The translations under genes and the position numbers were made by a program. Below are positions 17,320-25,420 of a stretch of DNA of 64,000 nt, in pieces. Origin of the DNA: Homoserinimonas sp044769865 (GTDB lineage: Bacteria; Actinomycetota; Actinomycetes; Actinomycetales; Microbacteriaceae); the NCBI RefSeq assembly GCF_044769865.1, contig NZ_JBIZWA010000001.1, positions 1,054,001-1,118,000 on the forward strand, read 5' to 3'. The notes beneath the pieces were generated by a model. That model saw only the letters and a program-made list of their open reading frames with translations, was not told the origin of the DNA and searched no databases. The stretch's first letter is position 1, and each line of letters begins with the position of its first letter.

Positions 17320-17385
17320 CCGTGCGGTGTTTTCTCATCAGCGCGCCTGAACACTCGGCCGCGCTGATTGAGAAGCGCCGCGCTG
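17320..17385. repeat. Inverted repeat family C, copy 2
   Basis: A 66-bp element with arms CCGTGCGGTGTTTTCTCATC and GATTGAGAAGCGCCGCGCTG. It is 34 bases after the TetR stop and ends 31 bases before the next start, so it probably lies in or near the promoter of the carrier gene. Confidence 0.83.
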
Positions 17386-17416
17386 TCGGCGTGCGGCTCC
17401 GTGGCAGGCTGGCCTC

Positions 17417-18391
17417 ATGACGGGGTGGCTCGACGCGCGACAGGTTCCCCTCTACTTGGGTGCCATGGCGGCGGGGGTCGCGGTCGGGGCGCTGCTCCCC
17501 GGCGGCGCGCCGATTCTCGAAGCGGCGACGACCCCCGTGCTCTCGCTGCTGCTGTTTGCCACGTTTCTCGCGGTGCCGCTGGTGGAGATTGCACGCTCGC
17601 TCCGTGACATCCGCTTTCTCGGCGTCGTCGTCGGCGTGAACTTCTTGGTCGTGCCGATCGTCGCGTTTGCGCTGTCACGCTTCGTGACGGATGATCGGGG
17701 CCTGCTGGTCGGCGTGCTGCTGGTGCTGCTCACCCCCTGCGTCGACTACGTCATCGTCTTCACCGGGCTCGCGGGCGGTGACCGGGCGCGGCTGCTCGCG
17801 GCGACCCCGCTGCTGATGCTGCTGCAGTTGCTGCTGCTCCCGGCCTATCTGCTGCTGTTCGCCGGGCCGGACCTCGTGCGGCACATCGACCCTGCGCCGT
17901 TCGTGGAAGCGTTCTTGGTGCTAATCGTGCTGCCGCTCGCGGCCGCGGCGCTCGTGCAGGCGGTCGCACGGCGGCACCGGGCCGGGCGGACGGTCGAGGT
18001 GTCGATGGCGGCGGCGATGGTGCCGCTCATGATGCTCACCCTCTGCGTCGTGATCGCCTCGCAGGTGGCGGCGCTTGGGCAGGAGGCGGTCACGGCGCTG
18101 CGCCTGGTGCCGCTGTATGTCGTGTTCCTCGTGGTGATGATCGTCGTGGGCGTGACGGTGTCTCGGGTCGTGCGACTCGATGCCGCTCGCGCCCGTGCCG
18201 CCACCTTCGGCGTGGTCACGCGAAACTCGCTCGTCGTCCTGCCGCTCGCGCTTTCCCTCCCCCCGGCGTTCGCGCTCGCCCCGCTCGCCGTCGTCACGCA
18301 AACCCTCGTCGAACTGATCGGGATGGTCGTCATGGTGAGGCTCGTGCCGAAGTTGATCCCCGAGCGCGGGCGCGTGATCGCGCAACGGTAA
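17417..18391 (+). CDS. Arsenic resistance-type permease (BASS/ACR3-related)
   Basis: A 324-residue protein with about ten membrane helices. The stretch LLTPCVDYVIVFTGLAGGDRARLLAATPLL (around residue 97) corresponds to the ACR3 signature region with its conserved Cys and GD, and the C-terminal helix pair LVELIGMVVMVRLVP fits the same fold. It differs from the canonical ACR3 gene at 21643-22767, so it may move a different anion or an organic acid. It stands alone, upstream of the ars operon. Confidence 0.7.
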   Translation: MTGWLDARQVPLYLGAMAAGVAVGALLPGGAPILEAATTPVLSLLLFATFLAVPLVEIARSLRDIRFLGVVVGVNFLVVPIVAFALSRFVTDDRGLLVGVLLVLLTPCVDYVIVFTGLAGGDRARLLAATPLLMLLQLLLLPAYLLLFAGPDLVRHIDPAPFVEAFLVLIVLPLAAAALVQAVARRHRAGRTVEVSMAAAMVPLMMLTLCVVIASQVAALGQEAVTALRLVPLYVVFLVVMIVVGVTVSRVVRLDAARARAATFGVVTRNSLVVLPLALSLPPAFALAPLAVVTQTLVELIGMVVMVRLVPKLIPERGRVIAQR

Positions 18392-18407
18392 CGAGCGCCA
18401 CGAACGA

Positions 18408-18444
18408 CGGATGCCCGCCCAGCGACTCGCTGGACGGGCATCCG
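18408..18444. terminator. Bidirectional terminator hairpin
   Basis: Arms of 18 bp with one mismatch (CGGATGCCCGCCCAGCGA and its complement) around a one-base nominal loop, between the 3' ends of the convergent permease and FMN reductase genes. Little T-tract is present, as usual in GC-rich actinobacteria. Confidence 0.7.
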
Positions 18445-18459
18445 AATTCCTGCAGCGGG

Positions 18460-19053
18460 TTACGCCGCGATGGTCTCCTGCGAGACGCGCACAGAACGGA
18501 GGGCGTTGGCCCACGCGACGACCTGGCTGACCTGCGTCTGCAGCTCCTCGGCCTTGTTCTCGGCGGGCGTGAAGGAGGGGGCACCCTCGGCCATGCCGGA
18601 GAAGTCGGTGAAGAGGGAGAACATGACGTGCTGACGCACGTCGGCCATCTGCAGCTCGCCGAGCACCTGGCGGAGGTGCTCGCCGGCGCGAACGCCGCCC
18701 ATGGAGCCGTAGCTCACGATGCCGGCGGCCTTGTTGTTCCACTCGGCGTTGACGTAGTCGAGCGCGTTCTTGAGCGCGCCGGGGATCGAGTGGTTGTACT
18801 CGCCCGTGACGAAGAGGTAGCCGTCGAACTCACCGATCTTCGAGGCCCAGGCGTTCGCCGCGTCGCCCTGGTAGTTGCCGGCGCCAGCGGGGTAGGCCTC
18901 TTCGAGGAGCGGCAGCTTGTAGTCGTGCAGGTCGACGAGCTCGAACTCGACGCCCTCGGCCGCGGCGTTCGCCTCGACCCAGTCGCCCACCATGCGGCCG
19001 AGGCGGCCCGGGCGGGTGCTGCCGACGATGATGCCGATCTTGAGGTCTGACAT
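18460..19053 (-). CDS. NAD(P)H-dependent FMN reductase / quinone reductase
   Basis: A 197-residue flavodoxin-fold enzyme. FMN phosphate loop IIVGSTRPGRLGRMVGDW at residues 8-25, and the second flavin loop VTGEYNHSIPGALKNALDYV near residue 82, both typical of NADPH-dependent FMN reductases and azo/quinone reductases. It should reduce flavin, quinones or azo dyes in the cytosol. It is divergent from a MarR gene with paired palindromes between them, an arrangement common for quinone- or electrophile-induced reductases. Confidence 0.88.
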   Translation of the reverse strand: MSDLKIGIIVGSTRPGRLGRMVGDWVEANAAAEGVEFELVDLHDYKLPLLEEAYPAGAGNYQGDAANAWASKIGEFDGYLFVTGEYNHSIPGALKNALDYVNAEWNNKAAGIVSYGSMGGVRAGEHLRQVLGELQMADVRQHVMFSLFTDFSGMAEGAPSFTPAENKAEELQTQVSQVVAWANALRSVRVSQETIAA

Positions 19054-19090
19054 TGAAGTCCCTTCGTGAAAAGCTGTTGGCCACCATTTG

Positions 19091-19131
19091 GTGACGCGTC
19101 AACAATAACTCCTACTGGTTGACGCGTCAAC
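19091..19131. promoter_or_regulatory. Paired MarR boxes
   Basis: Two copies of TGACGCGTCA, at 19092-19101 and 19120-19129, with centres 28 bp apart. The second sits in the perfect 14-bp palindrome GTTGACGCGTCAAC (19118-19131). Both lie between the divergent FMN reductase and MarR starts. Confidence 0.85.
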
Positions 19132-19153
19132 TAAGCGGTACAATTGTCGAATC

Positions 19154-19666
19154 ATGGCCGCAGCATCCGAGATCGACGACAGCGAATGGATGGCGTGGCG
19201 TGGCCTGCAGGTCATGCAACGCCAGCTTCACGCTGCCCTCGAGGAGCGACTGCAGGCAGATGCTTCGATCTCGAGCCCCGACTTCGAAGTGCTGTCCACG
19301 CTCGCGAGCGCCGAGGGCAACGCCCTGCGCAGCGGCGATATGGCCCTGCTCATGGGCTGGGAGAAGAGTCGCCTCTCACACCAGGTGCGCCGCATGGAAT
19401 CGCGCGGCCTCATCCGCCGCCGCGAATGCGAGACCGACCTGCGCGGCACCTGGATCGAACTGACGGATGCGGGACGCGACGCCGTCTCCGCAGCCCTGCC
19501 CGACCACAGGGCCGCACTGCGCAGCCTCTTCTTCGACCTGCTCAGTGACGACGAGAAGGCGGCGCTCGCCGGGGTTGCCGACAAAGTCATCGGCGCGATG
19601 GAGCCTGGCGCGTGCGATCTCGCCGAACGCGTGATGGGGTCCCCGGAGCCAAACGCCGCACGGTGA
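19154..19666 (+). CDS. MarR-family regulator
   Basis: A 170-residue winged-helix regulator. Core at residues about 35-105: ISSPDFEVLSTLASAEGNALRSGDMALLMGWEKSRLSHQVRRMESRGLIRRRECETDLRG is split here as recognition helix KSRLSHQVRRMESRGLI plus wing RRECETDLRG. It probably represses itself and the FMN reductase through the boxes at 19091-19131. Inducer unknown, perhaps quinones or other electrophiles. Confidence 0.88.
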   Translation: MAAASEIDDSEWMAWRGLQVMQRQLHAALEERLQADASISSPDFEVLSTLASAEGNALRSGDMALLMGWEKSRLSHQVRRMESRGLIRRRECETDLRGTWIELTDAGRDAVSAALPDHRAALRSLFFDLLSDDEKAALAGVADKVIGAMEPGACDLAERVMGSPEPNAAR

Positions 19667-19737
19667 GCCGCGGCATCCGCTCGTCTGCTGCCGATCGGGT
19701 CTGATCCTCGGCCGGGGCATGGAGCGGTGTCTTCGTG

Positions 19738-19823
19738 CCAACGCAACTTCGGAGATTTGGCGACACGCCGGGCGGGCGGACTCGATCCTGCGGCGTGTCG
19801 CCAAATCTCCGAAGTTGCGCTGG
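19738..19823. repeat. Inverted repeat family A, copy 3
   Basis: The best preserved copy: 86 bp, 33-bp arms with a single mismatch, left arm CCAACGCAACTTCGGAGATT, right arm ending AATCTCCGAAGTTGCGCTGG. It lies between the MarR stop and the 3' end of the convergent ArsR gene. Confidence 0.9.
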
Positions 19824-19910
19824 GTTGAGGCAGCAGGGCGACTCGGACATCTTCGGATGCTGTCGACGCGTACCTCGATAGCTACCTGAACCTCGGGGAG
19901 AGGCGAACGG

Positions 19911-20252
19911 CTAGACCAATCGCAGGGCGTTGGCCGCGGCCTCCAGCGCCCCCTCGGTGATGGCGTAGTAGGCCCACCGTCCACGCTGTTCGCGGGTGAC
20001 GAGCCCGGCATCCGTCAGCAGCTTCATGTGGTGCGAGACGGTGCCCTGCGAGAGGCCGACGGGTTCGGTCAGGTCGCAGACGCAGGCCTCGCCGCGCTCG
20101 CCGGCGGCGATGAGGGAGAGCAGCCGAATGCGCGTGGGGTCGCCGAGCGCCTTGAAGACGCGGGCGATGCGCTCGGCTTCGTCGACGCTGATGGCTGGCG
20201 CTGCGCCGGTGGTGCAGCAGGCGGCATCGGTGACAGTGGCGGGCAGGGTCAT
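19911..20252 (-). CDS. arsR: ArsR-family arsenic-responsive repressor
   Basis: A 113-residue winged-helix repressor. The start at 20252 gives a family-typical length; an ATG at 20321 would extend into the operator. HTH residues about 25-95 include LGDPTRIRLLSLIAAGERGEACVCDLTEPVGLSQGTVSHHMKLLTDAGLV split at the metal motif ACVCDL, the classical As(III) cysteines. CCTT near the N-terminus adds further cysteines. It is divergent from the ars operon and should repress it until arsenite binds. Confidence 0.9.
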   Translation of the reverse strand: MTLPATVTDAACCTTGAAPAISVDEAERIARVFKALGDPTRIRLLSLIAAGERGEACVCDLTEPVGLSQGTVSHHMKLLTDAGLVTREQRGRWAYYAITEGALEAAANALRLV

Positions 20253-20270
20253 GCCACCATCATCCCACGT

Positions 20271-20322
20271 ATTGACATTCTTCGATAGATACCCCACAGT
20301 CGTCGTATTGAAGTTTCTCAAT
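20271..20322. promoter_or_regulatory. Twin ArsR operators
   Basis: Two similar 16-bp boxes, ATTGACATTCTTCGAT (20271-20286) and ATTGAAGTTTCTCAAT (20307-20322), with centres 36 bp apart, fill the space between the divergent arsR and ArsO-like genes. Each has an ATTGA/TCAAT-type dyad. Confidence 0.65.
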
Positions 20323-20335
20323 CTGAGGAGAGCGG

Positions 20336-21646
20336 ATGTCGCAGCACCCCGTCATCGTCATCGGAGCCGGCCCACAGGGCCTCGCCGCCGCGGCGCACCT
20401 GAGCGAGCGCGGCCTCGACGTGATCGTGCTCGAGCGCGGCGCGACGGCCGGGGCTGCCGTAAGGGAGTGGGGTCACGTGCGCATGTTCTCGGCCTGGCCC
20501 GAGCTCGTCGATGCGGCGTCGCAAAGGATGCTCGAAGCGACAGGCTGGACGGCCCCCGCGAGCGGCTACCCGACCGGCGCGAAGTGGGCCAGCGAGTACC
20601 TCGTTCCCCTCGCGAACGCGCTGGGTGACCGCATCCGTTTCGGAACCCGGGTCACGGGAGTGAGCCGCCTCGGTCGCGACAAGGTCGCCGACCGCGGTCG
20701 CGCCGCCCAACCCTTCGTCGTGCACACGGTCGGCCCAGATGGCTCCGAGCAACGGATGCTCGCCCGAGCCGTCATCGACGCGAGCGGCACCTGGCAGCGC
20801 CCCGCCCCGGCGGGTGCCGACGGTCTCCCCGCGCTGGGGGAGCCGGGCAATCGCCGCGTCTCCTACCGGATTCCGGATGATGTCTCCGAGTGCGCCGGCC
20901 GTCACCTGCTTGTCGTCGGCGCGGGGCACTCGGCCATCCACGCGGTGCTGCGGCTCGCCGAGCTCGCCCGGAAGGCGCCCGGCACACGGGTGACGTGGGC
21001 GCTGCGCCGTGGCAGCGCAGGGAATGTCTTCGGCGGCGGTGGCGCCGATGGGCTCCCGGAGCGCGCCGCGCTTGGTGCGCGTGCCCGCGAGCTCGTGGAC
21101 GCTGGCCTCGTCACCCTCGTGACGGGGTTCCGGGTGGCCGAGTTCCGCACCGCGAGCGACAGCGTGACCGTCGTCTCGGAGGATGGCCGCGAGATCGCGG
21201 ACGTCGACCACGTCTACGCGCTCACCGGATTCCGCCCAGACACGAGCATCCTCTCGGAGTTGCGCATCGACCTCGACCCGGCGCTCGAGGCGGTCGCGGG
21301 CATCGCCGACGAGATCGACCCCAACATCCACTCCTGCGGCACGGTCGCGGCGACGGGCGCGCGGCAGCTCGCCCAGCCCGAACCGGGATTCTTCATCGTG
21401 GGCGCCAAGAGCTACGGCCGGGCTCCCACCTTCCTCGCCCTGACGGGCTACGAGCAGGTGCGCAGCGTCGTCGCGCACCTCGCGGGCGACCGGGAGGCCG
21501 CCGAACGCAACGAACTCGTGCTGCCCGAGACGGGGGTCTGCGGCGGTTCCGGCGACCTCGGCGAGACGGCGGCGGGCGGATGCTGCGCTCCGGCCACACT
21601 CCAGATTGGCCTCCGCCCCGGCGCGCCAGTGGGCGTGAACGCGTGA
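20336..21646 (+). CDS. ArsO-like flavin-dependent monooxygenase
   Basis: A 436-residue flavoprotein at the head of the ars operon. FAD fold VIVIGAGPQGLAAAAHLSERG at residue 6 (family loop GAGPQG), an NADP fold LLVVGAGHSAIHAVLRLAE near residue 190, and DHVYALTGFRPD near residue 295. Such enzymes in ars operons are called ArsO; their exact reaction is unsettled. The C-terminus is Cys-rich (ETGVCGGSGDLGETAAGGCC), which could bind arsenite or a metal. AGGAG precedes the ATG, and its stop codon overlaps the GTG of the ACR3 gene. Confidence 0.8.
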   Translation: MSQHPVIVIGAGPQGLAAAAHLSERGLDVIVLERGATAGAAVREWGHVRMFSAWPELVDAASQRMLEATGWTAPASGYPTGAKWASEYLVPLANALGDRIRFGTRVTGVSRLGRDKVADRGRAAQPFVVHTVGPDGSEQRMLARAVIDASGTWQRPAPAGADGLPALGEPGNRRVSYRIPDDVSECAGRHLLVVGAGHSAIHAVLRLAELARKAPGTRVTWALRRGSAGNVFGGGGADGLPERAALGARARELVDAGLVTLVTGFRVAEFRTASDSVTVVSEDGREIADVDHVYALTGFRPDTSILSELRIDLDPALEAVAGIADEIDPNIHSCGTVAATGARQLAQPEPGFFIVGAKSYGRAPTFLALTGYEQVRSVVAHLAGDREAAERNELVLPETGVCGGSGDLGETAAGGCCAPATLQIGLRPGAPVGVNA

Positions 21647-22767
21647 GCGTCGCGACGCAGCCCTCGCCCGTGGCATCCGCTGCTCGTCGCATGTCGACGC
21701 TCGACCGCTGGCTGCCCCTCTGGATCGGCCTCGCGATGGTCGGTGGGGTCGTGCTGGGGCGTTTCGTGCCTGGACTGTCGGAGCTGCTCGCCGCATTCGA
21801 GATCGGTGGCATCTCGGTGCCCATTGCCCTCGGCCTACTCGTGATGATGTACCCGGTGCTGGCGAAGGTGCGCTACGACAGGGTGGCTGCCGTCACGGGT
21901 GACAAAAGGCTGCTCGTGTCGTCGCTCGTGCTCAACTGGCTCGTCGGCCCCGCCCTCATGTTCGCGCTCGCCTGGCTGCTGCTGCCCGACCTGCCCGACT
22001 ACCGCACCGGTCTCATCATCGTGGGGCTCGCCCGCTGCATCGCCATGGTCGTCATCTGGAACGACCTCGCCTGCGGAGACCGTGAGGCCGCCGCCGTGCT
22101 GGTGGCGATCAACTCGGTGTTCCAGGTGCTCGCGTTCTCGGTGCTGGGCTGGTTCTACCTCGCCGTGCTGCCCGGCTGGCTGGGGCTTAACACGCAGGGG
22201 CTCGACATCTCGATGGGCGAGATCGCCGTCAACGTGCTCATCTTCCTCGGCATCCCCCTCCTGGCCGGGTTCGCGTCCCGCTTCATCGGGGAACGCCGCA
22301 AGGGCCGCGAATGGTACGAGGCGAAGTTCGTGCCCCGTATCGGCCCGTGGGCGCTGTACGGCCTGCTCTTCACGATCGTGCTGCTCTTCGCGCTGCAGGG
22401 TGAGCAGGTCACGTCGCGGCCAGCGGATGTCGCACGCATTGCCCTGCCCCTCCTCGCCTACTTCGCCGTCATGTGGTTCGTGGGGTTGCTCGCGGGTCGC
22501 GCACTGAATCTCGGCTACGCGCGCTCGTCCACGCTCGCCTTCACGGCGGCCGGCAACAACTTCGAACTCGCCATCGCGGTCGCCATCGGCACCTTCGGTG
22601 CCACCTCCGGCCAGGCGCTCGCCGGGGTTGTCGGGCCACTCATCGAGGTGCCCGTGCTCGTCGGCCTCGTTTATGTGTCGCTCTGGCTCGCCCGCAAATG
22701 GTTCAACACCGACCCGTACGCCGTGCCATCCACCGCCTCGTCCACCCAGCAAGGAGCATCCGCATGA
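21643..22767 (+). CDS. ACR3-family arsenite efflux permease
   Basis: A 374-residue membrane protein with ten helices. The ACR3 signature is intact: GLARCIAMVVIWNDLACGD (about residues 120-138) with the essential Cys, and GNNFELAIAVAIGTFG (near residue 305). It exports As(III) using the proton gradient. It starts at GTG overlapping the stop of the flavoprotein gene (GTGA) and its own stop overlaps the arsC start, so all three are co-translated. Confidence 0.93.
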   Translation: MSVATQPSPVASAARRMSTLDRWLPLWIGLAMVGGVVLGRFVPGLSELLAAFEIGGISVPIALGLLVMMYPVLAKVRYDRVAAVTGDKRLLVSSLVLNWLVGPALMFALAWLLLPDLPDYRTGLIIVGLARCIAMVVIWNDLACGDREAAAVLVAINSVFQVLAFSVLGWFYLAVLPGWLGLNTQGLDISMGEIAVNVLIFLGIPLLAGFASRFIGERRKGREWYEAKFVPRIGPWALYGLLFTIVLLFALQGEQVTSRPADVARIALPLLAYFAVMWFVGLLAGRALNLGYARSSTLAFTAAGNNFELAIAVAIGTFGATSGQALAGVVGPLIEVPVLVGLVYVSLWLARKWFNTDPYAVPSTASSTQQGASA

Positions 22768-23162
22768 CCGCAAAGCCCTCCGTCCTCTTCGTCTGCGTGC
22801 ACAACGCGGGCCGCTCCCAGATGGCCGCGGGCTTCCTGCGCCACCTCGGCGGCGACCGCATCGAGGTGCGCTCCGCCGGGTCGATGCCGGCCGACCAGAT
22901 CAACCCGACCGCGGTCGAGGCGATGGCGGAACTCGGCATCGACATCGCCGGCGAACAACCCAAGGTGCTGACGACGGATGCCGTACAGGAGTCGGATGTC
23001 GTCATCACGATGGGCTGCGGCGATGTCTGCCCCATCTTCCCCGGCAAGCGCTACGAGGACTGGGAGCTCGACGACCCGGCCGGGCAGGGACTGGATGCGG
23101 TGCGCCCGATCCGCGACGACATCCGCGCCCGCATCGAGCAGTTGGTGAGTGAGCTGGCCTGA
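22764..23162 (+). CDS. arsC: Arsenate reductase, low-MW phosphatase type
   Basis: A 132-residue ArsC. The P-loop CVHNAGRS at residues 11-18 is the catalytic Cys-X5-Arg loop, and MGCGDVCPIFPG supplies the resolving cysteines C85 and C89, as in thioredoxin-linked ArsC of Staphylococcus pI258. It reduces arsenate to arsenite for the preceding ACR3 pump. ATGA overlap with the pump gene; AAGGAG precedes the start. Confidence 0.93.
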   Translation: MTAKPSVLFVCVHNAGRSQMAAGFLRHLGGDRIEVRSAGSMPADQINPTAVEAMAELGIDIAGEQPKVLTTDAVQESDVVITMGCGDVCPIFPGKRYEDWELDDPAGQGLDAVRPIRDDIRARIEQLVSELA

Positions 23163-23185
23163 TCTGATTTGAACTGGCGGGTCTC

Positions 23186-23269
23186 CACCGCAACTTCGGA
23201 GATTTGGCGACACGCCGAGACGGCCGGTCAGATCCGGCGGCGTGTCGCCGTTTCTCCGTAGTCGCGGTG
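23186..23269. repeat. Inverted repeat family A, copy 4
   Basis: An 84-bp element starting 24 bases after the arsC stop. Left arm CACCGCAACTTCGGAGATTT, right arm ending TTTCTCCGTAGTCGCGGTG. The left arm matches copy 3, the right arm is nearer copy 1. Confidence 0.87.
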
Positions 23270-23303
23270 ACCCCGTCGACGTGGCCTGGCGTACGGTCGA
23301 ACT

Positions 23304-23618
23304 ATGGACCATTCGGCGCAGGGGGTGCAGCTCGAGTTGTACACGTCCAGCTTCTGCGCCGCCTGCCGCCAGACCCGCACGGTGTTGCACCACGTCGAGC
23401 GGATGCTTCCGCAACTGTCACTCGTCGAGCGCGACATCGCCGCACACCCCGACCTGGCGGAGCGCGACAGCATCGTGGCGACGCCGACCGTGATCATCCG
23501 CTCGCCCGATGGTGCAGAGGTGCGGCGCGCGACGGGCGTGCCCTCGGTCGCGCAGGTGCTGCACGCGGTCGCGCTGGCGACGGATGATCCCCCTCAGGAG
23601 CCGGGGAGCCGCGCGTAG
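23304..23618 (+). CDS. Thioredoxin/glutaredoxin-like protein
   Basis: A 104-residue protein of the thioredoxin fold: strand LELYTSSFCAACRQTR holds the CxxC pair (residues about 18-21), and ATPTVIIRSPDG carries the cis-proline. It may serve as the electron donor to the upstream ArsC, though thioredoxin-like partners elsewhere in the genome are equally possible. A family A repeat separates the two, so it is not clearly in the operon. Confidence 0.75.
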   Translation: MDHSAQGVQLELYTSSFCAACRQTRTVLHHVERMLPQLSLVERDIAAHPDLAERDSIVATPTVIIRSPDGAEVRRATGVPSVAQVLHAVALATDDPPQEPGSRA

Positions 23619-23641
23619 CCGAGGCGACCGGCGTGAGCCCC

Positions 23642-23713
23642 CAGCGCTCCAGGTTTCTGCGTTCCGCGGCTGACGTTTCAGTAGCGCGTGGCCAGAACCT
23701 GTAGCGAGCGCTG
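23642..23713. repeat. GCTACAG-type palindromic region (copy 2)
   Basis: CAGCGCTCCAGGTT is mirrored by AACCTGTAGCGAGCGCTG, with an internal CAGTAGCGCG. It separates the convergent thioredoxin-like and dehydrogenase genes. Confidence 0.55.
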
Positions 23714-23743
23714 ACCCGCCGCCTTCCGGCGGCGCCCCCAGCC

Positions 23744-24745
23744 TCACTCCGCCAGCACGACCACCTTGCCGACCGTGTGCCCGGCATCCACATGCCTGAG
23801 GGCATCGACCGCTTCGGGCATCCGGCACTCCCGCTCGATCACGGGCGTGAGCGTGCCGTCGGCGACGAGCTGCACGAGCTCGGCAAGCACCGCCTGCTTC
23901 GGCATTGCGGTGAGAGATTTCAACTTGCGCGATGACCCGATCGACCGCACGCCCGCCTGCAGGATGCGCCCGATCGGCCCGAGCACGCGACCGCCGGTTC
24001 CGGCGACCATTGAGAGCGCGCCGCCCTCACGCAGCAGCCGCTGCAGTGTCGGCAGGGGTGTCGTGCCGACGATGTCGATGATCTGGTCGAAGCTCGCGGC
24101 GTCGAAGGTGGCGAGGTCGGCGCCGCGGGAGTCGAAGGTGCGCGTGGCGCCGAGCGACTCGACGAGGGCGCTGTTGCGGGGGCTGCACAGCGCCCACACC
24201 TCCGCCCCGCGCAGGGCTGCGAGTTGCACCGCAAAGGTGCCGACGCCGCCGGATGCCCCGATCACGAGCACTCGCGACCCGGTCCGCACTCCGGCGCTCT
24301 CGAGTGCCTGCCAGGCGGTGCCGCCCGCGATGGGCAGCGTCGAGGCGAGGGGCGGGGATACCGCGTCCGGCCTCCGCACCAGCCGCTTGGCCGGGGCGAT
24401 GACGTAGGGGGCGAGGCCGCCGCCCGGGAGTTCGCCGACGACCTCGTCGCCCACACTCCAGCCGTCAACGCCGGGCCCGATCGAGACGACCGTGCCCGCG
24501 ACATCCATGCCCCGAACGGGCACGCGGGGGCGGCGCAGCCCGAAGACGGCCCGCACCAACATGGGGTCGCCGCGCATGAGGCGGATGTCGCCGGCGTTGA
24601 TGCTCGTCGCGCGCACCCAGAGCAGCACTTCGCCCTTGCCCGGCGCGGGGACCTGCACCGTTCGGCTCGCGACTGTTTCGGGGCCGCCGTACTGGGACTG
24701 TGCCCAGGCGGTCATGGTGGTGGGGGTGGTGGCCTGGGCATTCAT
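23744..24745 (-). CDS. NAD(P)-dependent zinc-type alcohol dehydrogenase/quinone oxidoreductase
   Basis: A 333-residue MDR-superfamily enzyme. N-terminal GroES-like domain (GEVLLWVRATSINAGDIRLMRGDP) and Rossmann domain with VLVIGASGGVGTFAVQLAALRGAEV near residue 160. No catalytic zinc ligands (no GHE) are present, so it belongs to the quinone oxidoreductase-like branch. It starts two bases after the XRE stop codon and is the last gene of a three-gene unit. Confidence 0.83.
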   Translation of the reverse strand: MNAQATTPTTMTAWAQSQYGGPETVASRTVQVPAPGKGEVLLWVRATSINAGDIRLMRGDPMLVRAVFGLRRPRVPVRGMDVAGTVVSIGPGVDGWSVGDEVVGELPGGGLAPYVIAPAKRLVRRPDAVSPPLASTLPIAGGTAWQALESAGVRTGSRVLVIGASGGVGTFAVQLAALRGAEVWALCSPRNSALVESLGATRTFDSRGADLATFDAASFDQIIDIVGTTPLPTLQRLLREGGALSMVAGTGGRVLGPIGRILQAGVRSIGSSRKLKSLTAMPKQAVLAELVQLVADGTLTPVIERECRMPEAVDALRHVDAGHTVGKVVVLAE

Positions 24746-24747
24746 TG

Positions 24748-24978
24748 CTAGTCCTCCGTGCTTGTCGGGTACTGGAATACGTCGTCGAGTCCTACGCCGA
24801 AGACGCGGGAGATCTGGAAGGCGAGCTCAAGCGAGGGCGAATACTTGCCCTGCTCAATCGCGATGAGGGTCTGCCGGGTGACGCCGACGCGGCGGGCGAG
24901 TTCGGCCTGCGTCATGTCGTCGTTGTCGGCGCGAAGTGCCCGGATGCGGTTGGTCACCCGGGTCGGCTTGCCGCCCAT
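24748..24978 (-). CDS. XRE-family HTH regulator
   Basis: A 76-residue Cro/CI-type protein: MTQAELARRVGVTRQTLIAIEQGKYSPSLELAFQISRVF forms the five-helix HTH (residues 22-60), ending LDDVFQYP. Small regulators of this kind usually sit with a small membrane protein and control their own operon. Its start overlaps the stop of the upstream membrane protein by one base. Confidence 0.88.
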   Translation of the reverse strand: MGGKPTRVTNRIRALRADNDDMTQAELARRVGVTRQTLIAIEQGKYSPSLELAFQISRVFGVGLDDVFQYPTSTED

Positions 24979-25409
24979 CAGAAGCCCCGCCGGTAGGCGA
25001 TGAGGCGGGCGAGGCCGCCGAGAAGGGCTGAGAGCAGGAACCCCAGGAAGAGCGCATTGCCTATCCAGAACCGGTGGGCATCGAGCATCACGAGGGCGAG
25101 CGCCCCAACCCCGCCGAGCACCAGGAACGCCTGCCCGACCCGGTCGCCGAGCCATCCGATCTCGCGGTCGCGTTGGTCGGAGGCGGATGCGTCGTCGCGG
25201 TTCACCATGCCCGCGACGATCCCCCACAGGATGCTCACGGCGATCGACACGACGATGGCGCCGCCGATCGTCCACAGCATGGGCGCGATCCAGCCGATCT
25301 CGTCGATGGGTCGCGTCGCGAGCTGTGGCAGCACGATCGCGAAGTACATGATGCCGCCGCCGAGGCTGGCGATCATCTGTGCCCAGGTGTTGCGTTCGAT
25401 GTAGCCCAC
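24978..25409 (-). CDS. Small multi-pass membrane protein
   Basis: A 143-residue protein with four membrane helices (about residues 11-30, 45-65, 90-110, 118-137). The GTG at 25409 (VGYIERNTWAQ) is preferred over ATGs at 25451 and 25475 because GGAGGG lies four bases ahead of it and a promoter-like TTGACA lies at 25475-25470. Function unknown. It heads an operon with the XRE regulator and the dehydrogenase. Confidence 0.65.
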   Translation of the reverse strand: MGYIERNTWAQMIASLGGGIMYFAIVLPQLATRPIDEIGWIAPMLWTIGGAIVVSIAVSILWGIVAGMVNRDDASASDQRDREIGWLGDRVGQAFLVLGGVGALALVMLDAHRFWIGNALFLGFLLSALLGGLARLIAYRRGF

Positions 25410-25420
25410 GATGCCCTCCG

